A stretch of 29,462 bases of DNA from Sphacelaria rigidula (Eukaryota > Phaeophyceae > Sphacelariales). The notes below the pieces were generated by a model. The model did no database searches. It had not been told where the DNA came from and was given only the letters and a program-made list of their open reading frames with translations. Positions 20,976-29,462 of the stretch are shown piece by piece (the stretch's first letter is position 1; each line of letters starts with the position of its first letter). A program made the translations under genes and the position numbers. The stretch is taken from contig CAXNAA020000080.1 of assembly GCA_964200075.2 (NCBI GenBank), forward strand, positions 1 to 29,462, read 5' to 3'.

Positions 20976-21632
20976 CTCGTCGGTGCACACCTCTTCTCAA
21001 AATTTCAGGTCTCAACTTTCAAACCTCGCGTGAGGAATCCAAGATACATTTCTAAGGGCTTGGAAATCTCATGCACTCTTGGGCGACACTGCCGAACGAC
21101 GACGGGTTGAGTGTCGGAACAAGTATTTTAGTTTCTTCTCTTCGTATCACAATCGAGCAAAGACCGAGGCATGTTGATTATGTATCAAGCCCCCCCAAAC
21201 TGCCGCCACCGGGCCGTAACGGATATGACGGGGTATAGTTTGAAATGATAACAGTGCCCGAAATGTCAATGAGACCGGGTGGTTGCAAGCTAGTAGGAAA
21301 CAGCATGTTTCGCTGCTGATCGACCTGTTTCCCCCCCAAAACACATTCTTGTCTCAAGTGGTGGGACCATCCTATACCGAGTGCTTCCGCGTACTGTATT
21401 CCACCTTGGTTACGTCTCTCACGTCTCTCTCGTCACCACGACTGAACTCTCAGCGGATCAGTTAATATTCACGCACGGCAGTCAATGCATCCAGACCAAT
21501 CAGCCGTCAGAAAGCGATACAAAAGGGCGGACAGAGGGAACGGCCACTTGCCATGCCGCAAACGAACGAAAAACGAAGAGTGCAACATACATGGGATGGA
21601 CGTGGTGACTGGCGGGGGTCGCTGCCGTATTG
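20976..21632. other. No supported gene; 3' flank of the TMEM19-like gene
   Basis: On the minus strand this follows the stop codon of the TMEM19-like gene, so its 21.5-21.6 kb part is probably the 3' UTR. Frames seen here have no motif. No clear AATAAA-type poly(A) signal stands out. Confidence 0.35.
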
Positions 21633-24535
21633 CTATGTATGGCAACACTTTGATATTCGTGCAGCTAAGCTGTACACAATACTTCCGGACACAGAACAAG
21701 AAAATAAAATAGCATGGCAAAGCAAGGCACAGAACGGCACTGCCGAGTCTACCTGCAGAGGTACTCACCGTGAGTGAACGCCTATGCGTTCATAATCACG
21801 CACCACCCTCAATGACAAGGTCTCAGGGTTTGGAGGCTGTCAAGCACCCGACATTTGATCTTCCCTTTCCTCTCTCCTTACCGATACCACGTTGACTTGT
21901 TCGTTGCTCAGGATATCACAGCCGCATATCAGCTCCAACTCTTCCTTCGCTACAACGACCGCCGTTGGCTTCTCCACGATAAGTTTGCGATTCCTGCGAA
22001 TAATTTTGACGAGAGATGGGCACAGGAAAAGGAGCATGAGCTAACGAACCGTTTTCACACCTAGACCGCAAAGCCGGCTGATAGTCAGTAGACTGACTCT
22101 TTGCAGTGTTGTACCCGGTTCGCTCGGCCGCCGATCTCTTGGGGTGCCGTTTGACAACACCTATGCTCCACAAGCGAAGACAACCACCTCGGGGTCACGG
22201 TAGCTACTTTCATGCGCCGCTGCTCAAGACACGGGGATATATCTTCCTGGGGGACAACACGGGTATCCATTTTCTGGTCGCCCTCGCGTGTGAGAGATAA
22301 CTTCCAAGATATGTGTCCTGTTTATAGGGAAAGACGCCAGATCAATACGTCGTATACCTAACCGAGTCCCTGCCGACGACGCCACCGTAACCCTCGCCGC
22401 GGAAGCAGAACAAATTATAACTCACCTGTCGAAGTACGAGGCTTGAAGGACTGCCCCCATGAACGAGTCCAACACCGAGCCTAGCAGGCCGCTCAGGGTT
22501 CCAACAAGAATCAATCCTACTTGCGACGCTGGGGAGGACATGACCGATGCCCCGGGCGGTGGTGGCAGCCGGAAGGCCCACCCGAACAGAACAAACCCTT
22601 TCATGACGGTGGGTGGCGTGAGACGGGGAAGGCAAGAGCGCCAAACAACAAACACCGCGAACGGACGCACGCGAATGGTGGTTGAATCAAACCCACCACG
22701 GTTTCGCCGCTAAAAAGAACACGTACCATGTTATGAGTGGTCCCACGGGGGGGACATGCGGTTTCAAGTGGAGCTTCGGAGGTCATCACATGTGAAACAG
22801 GCTCAAGATACATGGAACAAACCGCACGCGTCAACCTATGGTTTCAACGGGGAACGGGAAAAGAGGTGGTTGATAGCACTCACCAACACCCATGACAAGC
22901 CCGGCCCCCGCAGATGCTAAAAGGCCCTCGAGCGAAACACCCCCGTTCGTCCCCTGTCGAAATTCGATCAAAACACGATGGATTAGGAACGAAGACAACA
23001 AAATAAAAAACCATTCGATTGACGTTGGATTGAATTTCACCATGTTGAAGCCTCGAAAGCTGACGATCCTGGACCTTGAGGATCCAGAACACGAATATAC
23101 GCACCAATATACCGGAGTTTTGGGAAGCGTGGCAGTACCTGTAGATCTATTACGGTAAAGTCCCGTGCACCAGCGGCTTTGGCAATACGGGCGTCAAAAC
23201 GTTTTCTGTCGCAACTCTTGACCACGAGATTCAACGATTGTTTTGTCCCAGTGAACAGCCGAACACCGCGCCCCCAGATAGACGACAGCAAAAGCAGAGG
23301 ATAGAAGTGGACGGATGACCTGGATGCTGTAACATTTGGACTCATCACTCGGACGCCGATTCGTTGACCGCAACCTCACAGGCAGTTACTAAAGTAAACC
23401 ACTTCATGTATACTTGCAAAAGGGTCAACATCTCACCGGTGGGACACGTCTCCAAGGCCTTGTGATCAATCGGGGGGGGTGCTTGGCGAGAACGCCCAAT
23501 TCCGAGCTCCTGAAGAATACGAGAAAAAAAACATTGGATATAAGCCACGAACGAACACACATCGAATAGACGAGAGCGCCTTCTTGAGACGTGCGTGGAA
23601 CGGGGGCTCACTGACCCACGAGACGTCAAGTGAGGCACGAGGGTGGTTCAACGACAACTTTCTCGGAGAACTTCGAGAACCATTCCCGCCAACACAAACC
23701 CGTTTATCGCGTGCGAGTAGTGCATACTGCCCTTCACGAACAACGATGACCATCGTTCATAGTCCGCCTGCCCCCCCTCACCCCCCTGGAGGTCATAGTT
23801 CACGTTCTTGACATCACTCACCAGGTGTCCCCGGCGCAGCAAGCAAAAAATCCCAAATATGAGCACAGCAGGCTGGCTCCCCGGGTCGGCGTTGCCCTGA
23901 AATCCACGAGACTGTCGCCGACGCCCACAATGAGGAGATGAGCAACGGCAAGCATTATTGCAAACAGGCTGCAAGACAGAACCTGCATCGCACCCCGTTG
24001 GCCTCCTTCCTGAAGACGGTAGCAAAGACGCGATGGCGGCAAGCCTGCGAGGTGTGTGTGTGTGTGTGTGTGTAGTGGTTCGATACCGTTGTGCGGCTAG
24101 CACATCATATAATTATCATTGCGTACTGAAAATAGGGTTGACAGTCCTCCATGTACACTGGAATATCGTGAGAAAATAAACATAAAAAACACCCCCCAAT
24201 AGCAAGCATTCGACTCGGGCAGAACGTACGAGCCAAACTTGAAGCGTGAATACTGTCTTCGGCGGTTCATTCAAAGCTTCACCTTGTCTTTTATGGTGCG
24301 AGCTACCAGATCAAACTGACTATCAGCGCACTGCACTGGTCTAGATGCCTGCCAAAATTTTGCACCTAGGATTTGATGTAGGTTGATTGTCGAGTGATAC
24401 CTTGTACTCGTCTGTGAGCTTGGCCTTCTTCTCGAAGCCGACCTTGGTGAGGATGGAGCTAGACTTGTAGAACAAGATTAACGTCAACCCCAGTCGCAGT
24501 GACAGCCCTAGCGATACCAGTCCCACGGCAAAGCC
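21633..24535 (-). CDS. TMEM19: TMEM19/DUF92 membrane protein (lacks its N-terminal exon)
   Basis: Exons in coding order: 24535-24401, 24009-23822, 23509-23437, 22953-22884, 22528-22426, 21993-21882 and 21752-21633, giving 266 residues and a stop. All six junctions agree in phase. Family motifs appear in order: LILFYKSSSILTKVGFEKKA and KLTDEYK; GGQRGAMQVLSCSLFAIML; CSYLGFFACCAGDTW, spliced to SSELGVLAKHPPRLITRPW; RRVPPGTNGGVSLEGLLASA; VGTLSGLLGSVLDSFMGAVL; and ICGCDILSNEQVNVVS. The last exon is a hydrophobic helix ending CCHT. Several stretches are clearly membrane segments. Human TMEM19 is about 336 residues, so roughly 60-70 N-terminal residues are on exons above 24535 that I could not find. 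The family includes plant VTE6 and its cyanobacterial relative, phytyl-phosphate kinases of tocopherol and phylloquinone synthesis; animal members have no settled function. In an alga the kinase role is reasonable but inferred. Confidence 0.92.
24052..24073. repeat. (GT)n microsatellite
   Basis: About eleven GT units lie in the TMEM19-like gene's intron 24010-24400. Confidence 0.95.
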
Positions 24536-25160
24536 CTGTATCCGTTCCAAAGGAAAAGAAAGGCAACGACGGAACGAGACGAGTTAGGTACACACTTGAC
24601 AGGACGATGTTGTAGAATTCGACACAACCTGTGCAGGGTGATCACAGCGACCAGAGAGAGACATAGAAGGGAGTAAATCTAGCACGCGTCCTTACTGTGT
24701 GCAAATTGCCATGTCGCAGACATCGAATAGTATCCGAATCCGGAATCAAATTCCCCCGTTTTTGCGCTCCATGTCCCTTGTCGGGTGCAAAAATGGAGTG
24801 AAATTTGAAGGGCGGTGATCGATCGGAGGCGAACGCTGTGCTGAGCTCGCTGTGCCCAGCGTCAATTACTCGTGATTGTGAGTGTCTTTGGGGCACACAA
24901 CAATAGCCACGCTGTTCAAAGATAGTGATCTAGCGGCGAGCAAGTCCACCTGCACCGACAGCACTCGCTTTCACGTGACCAAATATGGAATTCAGCATTC
25001 TTCTTGCAGCCGTCTTGCAGCCGTGGATGGCGCAAGATTTAGACAGGCCTCCTGTGGGTCGAACGCGCCGTGCCGAGCAAACATGACCCGCCTGCGCGGC
25101 AGCACCGGCGTGCCTTGTGATCGCTTCAATCTCGACAACTGGTGCTGTACGAGCTGCCTT
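24536..25160. other. Upstream region of the TMEM19-like gene
   Basis: The missing N-terminal exon(s), transcript start and promoter should lie here or further right. On the minus strand a frame near 24930-25130 contains KSCAIHGCKTAARR and ends SAVGAGGLARR. It is open but does not join the next exon convincingly. No TATA-like or other promoter element is clear. Confidence 0.35.
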
Positions 25161-25903
25161 CTACTTTCTGATTAAGCAGTCGGTACTGCTTGAATCAGCG
25201 TGAGCTCGAAGTGTATCGACAGTCTCTCGCCAAAAACGCGTCGTGTTCGAGGCTGCAAAATGTAAAAATTCCTCAAAGTACCTGCGGCAGACCAAGCCGT
25301 ACAGGTACGAGTGCGAGCACGCATCCATATGACCAAGGGGCATTTGGGCCATGATACTGTTGGTGCAACCCTCGTATGTCGAGTACAACTCAGGTAGCGA
25401 CTTGGTGGTGTTGGCTGTGGTGTGTTGCTGGGTTTGGGGTACTACAATAGATGCAACGCTGTCGCTCTTGTGAGAAAGGATTTGACAACGACACGCGCTT
25501 GCTAGAATTTTTCGATTATTTTTGCTGACGAAGTGGGCTCTGAACTTTGCATGACAATTTACATTTGCACTAAAAAAAAAGCCCACCACAAATGACCCTT
25601 ACGTGAGTGTTGAAAAAACAGTCAAGTCCACAGTTACTTTGACTCGTTCTGCTTGCTGTCGCGGTTGCCTAGAGGGTCTTGCACACCGTACACGTCGTGC
25701 ACCTACCTGCCGCAGCAGTACTTCTTATGAGCAGGAGAGCCCTGCGGATTCAGCGTGAGCTGTGGGCGCTTGCAGCGACTGTCAACTACGCATTGCATAG
25801 CGGTGCGCAGTTGGCCGTTGTATGTATCAACGGATGAGGTTGTGTGACGTATGTTAGGTGTGGGTAGGTTGATGGGTGAGTGGCTGCGGAACGGCAAAGA
25901 CAC
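25161..25903 (-). CDS. Possible Cys-rich gene or fragment, unrecognised
   Basis: One minus-strand frame over 25903-25703 ends CVVDSRCKRPQLTLNPQG ... AHKKYCCG with a GTAGGT donor. A second over 25589-25161 is open for 142 codons and contains ACRCQILSHKSDSV, CSHSYLYGLVCRRYFEEF and LHFAASNTTRFW. Joining them at an AG near 25500 keeps phase 2 and would cluster seven or more cysteines with several histidines, as in a zinc-binding module, but the spacing matches no family I know. A neighbouring acceptor gives a different frame (with QRCIYCST). It may be a decayed transposon gene. Confidence 0.3.
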
Positions 25904-26790
25904 CGCTTAAGAGTTGATTAGCGTCCGCCAGCAAACCCACTTGTTGCTGGCCGCGGTCCGCAAAAGGCGGGTCATAACGGACGATAGCAAAATCCGGCCG
26001 ACAGTGATGGACCAGTCCTTAGGCGGCATGGAACAGCCGCCTCACATGTGGCCCCGCCTTACTCTGATCTGAGCGGGTCCTGTACTACGCTGAATTGCAG
26101 CCTTAGATAGAAATCTCACCTTCCTTCTCACCTTACTGCGGGTTTTGGAACCAAACGCGGATGCGAATGATTGAATAATCCGTAAGATAGACATGTTTTG
26201 TGTATGAGGGTGTAAGCAGAGCCCACTCCGTTCAGCGTAGCATGCCGTGATTCCGGTTGACGCTGTTATAATTTTGACGTTCGTTGCCAAGTTACAAACT
26301 GTTTCGGTAATCTTGTTTTCTTTCTTGCGTGGGGAAAAAGTGGCTTTTGTCGCACTTCCCGTTTAACAACCCACACTTTTTGAATACCGTACTCTCTATA
26401 GTACTCTCTACACCGGTAAGACGGTGTCGTGGTGGCGGCAAGACAAAAAAAACATCCCAGTCAGTGTTCGTCTTCCACTGAAAACAAAACGCCTTGATGA
26501 TGGCGAGGGTCTACACCAAAGCGGGTGATGACGGGTACAAGCAAAAGTCGTACGGAGCTCAGCGTGGCCGTCGACGTACGGGATGAGTTCGCCAAGAAAA
26601 CTACGTTGTGTCAGATGACCATCTCTTTTGAGCAGCACTGGGTCAGGACAAGCTGAGCATATCGTTTTAATCAGTCAGCTACTTAACGCGAATAAGCGCA
26701 GCGATCCTGCTTCGAAATTCGCTCACCAAGTGTTGGTGTGGTGAAACTTGCGTCTCCGTGACTGCACTTCTCGTGTATCAAGGTCTCATG
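25904..26790. other. No supported gene
   Basis: Short frames only. A plus-strand frame around 26527-26660 (TELSVAVDVRDEFAKKTTLC) and a minus-strand frame at 26408-26638 have no recognisable motif. They may be remnants of the same retroelement as the reverse-transcriptase fragment next to them. Confidence 0.35.
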
Positions 26791-26793
26791 TTC

Positions 26794-27052
26794 TTAGTGT
26801 ACAAATATTTCCGAATATGCGAGGCCCTGGTTAACGTCAAACCACTCAGACGTCTCGCCTCTGTCAAGGTGTACGCACGCCCGCATTCCCTCGTGGAACT
26901 GGCGGATGATGGGAAACACCTTGGCGGGGACGCCGTATCGTGCTAGCATTTTCCAGAGAAGAGAGTGATCGTCTGAGTCATACGCCTTCTGGAGGTCGAT
27001 GAAGCACATGTGCAGCGGAAAGTTTTTTCTTTTTCGCCAGTTCTTGGAGTCT
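26794..27052 (-). pseudogene. Non-LTR retrotransposon reverse-transcriptase fragment
   Basis: The minus strand encodes FPLHMCFIDLQKAYDSDDHS, then LLWKMLARYGVPAKVFPIIR, QFHEGMRACV and SEWFDVNQGL. FIDLQKAYDS is the reverse-transcriptase palm motif with the first catalytic Asp, followed by the fingers/palm spacing usual in LINE-type enzymes. The preceding helix RLQELAKKK is at 27052-27026 in another frame, so an indel in the A-rich stretch breaks the gene. After QGL the expected RQGC block is lost and a stop follows, so the YADD region is missing. The element is truncated on both sides and inactive. Confidence 0.85.
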
Positions 27053-27214
27053 ACAACAGTAGATGTACTACCTCTGTTGCCTATATTCAGGGTTTTCATT
27101 CAACCTATGGTTCGTCGCTGAACTCCTTGTATATCGATAGCTACGTCTCCATTTGTTCGGCACCGAATTCACAGCTGCTTTTGGGTAGTGTAAGGGTTGT
27201 GAACTGGCGGCTTT

Positions 27215-27237
27215 GACCAGTTAAATTTGAACTGGTC
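27215..27237. repeat. Near-palindrome GACCAGTT ... AACTGGTC
   Basis: GACCAGTT and AACTGGTC flank AAATTTG. CCAGTTAA recurs at about 27459, just beyond the foldback that follows, so these may be the outer ends of that element. Confidence 0.55.
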
Positions 27238-27254
27238 ACACCAGCGGCAAGGTA

Positions 27255-27442
27255 GGCCGTGTCTCATCAAAAAAATTCGACTCGAAAACGTGCGGTGGAA
27301 TCGAATTTGCTTGTGTCTGATACGTCCACGCTTTTCATTTTCCCAGATGGTTGAGAACGTGAACGCCATGGACGTATCAGACACGAGCGAATTCGATTCT
27401 ACCGCACGTTTTCGAGTCGAAATAATTTGATAGGACACGGCC
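27255..27442. mobile_element. 188-base foldback element
   Basis: Arms of about 77 bases (27255-27331 and 27365-27442) are near-perfect inverted repeats around a spacer of about 33 bases. Shared blocks are GGCCGTGTC, TTCGACTCGAAAACGTGCGG and GTGTCTGATACGTCCA. Only a few mismatches separate the arms. No ORF of substance lies inside, so it would be a non-autonomous MITE or a source of a hairpin RNA. Confidence 0.85.
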
Positions 27443-28712
27443 TTAATCGATGTTTTTCCAGTTAATCGGCTTCGGCGAAGCCGCGAGCCGCGAGCCGCGA
27501 GCCCCAACGCTCCCCCGCCGAGTGGTGAGAGTGCCCATGAGAGTCCCCGGAGGCGAAAACAAAATGGGGTATCTGGCTTGTATTTCCTTCAAAACTCTTC
27601 CCGGTGGCGTCTGTAACCCTGTGAAGAAAAACGTGTGTCACCAACTAGGGTAGATTGTACGCTCTTTATCAGTACCGGTTACATGTTCAGAGTCATTGTT
27701 GTCGGACCACAAATGGCTCCAACGTCGGATCACACCTCTCTTCTCGCTGAGATTGTGCAGGAAAGGGGTGCGTTTATGTTATCCTCCCGGAAAAGGGAAT
27801 GGGAGTTATGGGGGAAGATATGTGGTTGATACGTGATAACGATGCTCCCGCGTGTTCGGGGGCATCGCTATTCGTGTGTAAAATGTTAATGTAACTAGCG
27901 TAAACGGTAGACAACACCCTCGTCGTGTCTGGAGAGGGGATAGAGGGATTTCTTTCCCGAAGGGAGAAAGATGGGGCGACTGGGGAGAAATACTTCGTTG
28001 TCAACACATTCTACCGATGTGTCTGTGTATCTATGCATTGCTATTCAGTGTTGCGCCAAAATAATTGAAGAAAAGAAAAATGTATGCAGATTATCGCGCA
28101 CAAGAGTCATCGTGTAAAATATTAGCTTAGAGCATCCTCGAAGTAGGTATAATCCACACGAGCGAGGAGCCCCTTGGCAAAGACCTATGGCCCAGCACGC
28201 GGCATATCTAAAAAGCTATGTTCAAGGCTGGATCGTCGGCACAAATTGCAGACTGAGGACGTGATCATGTCCCGCGTTCGGTGGTATGCATGGTGTTGCT
28301 CGGTACGTGTGCCTTGCGGGCCCCATGGTACGCCGATAGGTGGCGGCCACGGTTCGCGTTCCCGTCCGTCACCACGCCTAGGGTGTAGTATATGGAGTGT
28401 GCGATCCGCCTGAAAAAGACGGATCTCAATTGCTTTAGGCACAAACGAGAGCGGCATGATCGTTTGCATGCATGCCTGGCGGCGCAGCTGGTGGTTTTTA
28501 CATTTGAGAACTCCGTCTCGACCATTATAAGGTGCAGTATAATTGCTGATGCAATCTACTGTCTGTACTACCTGTATTGCATTTCACAGTACTGTTTTGA
28601 CAGTACTGAAATACTGTATTACAATACCCATACCGTAATACTGCGTAACCACATCTGGTATGCGGCGTAACCAGAGCGTAACCGCGTCTCGTGTTTATTT
28701 GGATACGGTAAG
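27443..28712. other. No supported gene; short repeats
   Basis: GCCGCGA is repeated three times near 27478-27500 beside a GGCTTCGGCGAAGCC hairpin. CGATGCTCCC and GGGGGCATCG form a hairpin near 27840-27870. GCGTAACC occurs three times at 28643-28686. The frames over 28174-28670 on both strands have no motif. Confidence 0.45.
28587..28608. repeat. Perfect hairpin CAGTACTGT/ACAGTACTG
   Basis: Nine-base arms flank TTTG. The surrounding 28555-28645 is dense in TACTGTA-type words, like the region near 3000-3290. Confidence 0.8.
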
Positions 28713-29080
28713 GCTACTGTACATATATTAAGAAGTAGAAATTTTTGAAAAGTGCATCTTTGGCCCTTCCCCGTCATTTTTCCCCCGAAAAGAGGGCTCG
28801 GCGGATGATGACACCTTGGAGTGGCTCGCTCTACTCGCTAAGACTGTTTCGGAGCACCTTTACGTGTTCCGTAGGTCACAGTTTCGTTTTTGGCCAAACT
28901 TGCATTTTCAATAACAAACGGGTGAGTTATAATTAAAAAAAGACGGGGAAAACGCGCAGATGCTCTAGAACGGTTTCAGCGAGTGAAGCAAGTCACGCCA
29001 AGGTGTCAATATCCGCCGAGCCCTCTCTGTTCGGGGGAAAAACGACGGGGAAGGGCCAAAAATGCACTTTTCAATAAGTT
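28713..29080. mobile_element. Foldback/MITE-like element, copy 2 (deleted)
   Basis: It shares with copy 1 (1535-2002) the entry AAGGCTACT, then GAAAAGTGC, CTCTACTCGCT, GTAGGTCACAGTTTCGTT and CAATAACAAACGG in the left arm, and CGGTTTCAGCGAGTG, CCAAGGTGTC and GGGCCAAAAATGCAC in the right. The right arm lacks the inner segment of about 75 bases that copy 1 has, so the arms are asymmetric. Sequence divergence from copy 1 is clear, so the insertions are old. Confidence 0.8.
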
Positions 29081-29451
29081 GGTTCAAGCGGGCGAGACTG
29101 GTCTGGTGCAAGAGCACCGAAGAAGCAGACAGTATCACTCGAGACGAGTTGAACAAGCAGCGACACGCCAGCAGTCTCAATAGTACAGTAGTCCCTGGCA
29201 CTTGATCGACTTTACAATGGACAACACACCAACATCGGGAGCAGCAGCAGCAGCGGGAGGAGCAGCTTCGCAAAGCCAAGGCTAACACCCCCACAGCACA
29301 GCAGGAGCTCGAGCATCGGCAGGGGCAAAAGAAGAAAGGACCGCAGGAAGGGAACCACGCCGAGCCTCGGCACCACAAGCCGGAGGCACGCACAGCAACC
29401 CGATCTCCGTCAACCAGCATGCCCGCCCGCAAGGCAGTGCAGGCCAGTTAA
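29062..29451 (+). pseudogene. ORF with one internal stop, abutting MITE copy 2
   Basis: One frame runs from an ATG at 29062 to a TAA at 29449 and is broken only by a TGA at 29203. Before the TGA it reads WCKSTEEADSITRDELNKQR; after it a Gln/Glu-rich, probably coiled-coil part (QQQQREEQLRKAKA, AQQELEHRQGQKKKG) and a basic Ser/Thr-rich tail. The family is not recognised. Its 5' part runs into the end of the MITE, so the insertion may have cut the gene, or the frame may be part of a retroelement gag-like region. Frames on the other strand over the CAG-rich stretch are Cys/Ser shadows. Confidence 0.35.
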
Positions 29452-29462
29452 ACAACGACGTA

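Noticed and set aside
1-29462. CRISPR array, rRNA or bacterial-type operon.
   Set aside because: No regularly spaced direct repeats of 25-40 bases, no rRNA-like conserved blocks, and the recognisable genes contain spliceosomal introns.

Overview
The window looks like nuclear DNA of an intron-rich eukaryote. The genes that can be recognised are short exons (about 60-360 bases) joined by GT-AG introns of roughly 130-1,230 bases, with exact reading-phase agreement at each junction, and the space between them is full of decayed repeats. There is no bacterial-style packing, no operon and no Shine-Dalgarno logic. The gene content (a PKA-RII-type docking domain, tandem GAF domains with a cyclic-nucleotide signature, and a TMEM19/DUF92 membrane protein) together with many TACTGTA-type repeats would suit a flagellated alga, perhaps a brown alga or other stramenopile. 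The organism is an inference, not something the sequence proves.

Layout. Positions 1 to about 5,600 are mostly repeats: a foldback (MITE-like) element at 1535-2002, microsatellites and a 31-base tandem duplication at 2250-2392, two members of a repeat family built on TAGTGCGGGT, and nested hairpins. At 5635-5899 (+) two exons encode the start of a protein with an RIIa/Dpy-30-like docking domain. At 10124-15677 (+) seven exons encode a protein with two consecutive GAF domains. The phases allow the docking exons to be the 5' end of this same gene, which would give a docking-GAF-GAF protein. A decayed ORF of unknown nature (8459-9154) lies between the two blocks.

From about 15.7 to 21.6 kb I see no certain gene: a degenerate CATCTGGGA repeat field, pyrimidine-rich tracts, a tRNA-like Pol III element and strong hairpins. 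At 21633-24535 (-) seven exons encode nearly all of a TMEM19/DUF92 integral membrane protein, the family that includes plant and cyanobacterial phytyl-phosphate kinase; its N-terminal exon(s) were not found. From 24.6 to 29.4 kb come unassigned Cys-rich minus-strand ORFs, a frameshifted non-LTR retrotransposon reverse-transcriptase fragment, a 188-base foldback, a second copy of the first MITE family (deleted in one arm), and an ORF broken by one stop codon that abuts this copy.

The most interesting biology is the possible docking-GAF-GAF protein: GAF-2 keeps the NK(X)nF(X)3DE motif of cyclic-nucleotide-binding GAF domains, GAF-1 does not, and no phosphodiesterase or cyclase domain could be found after them. 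The repeat landscape also shows several foldback families that I could not name.
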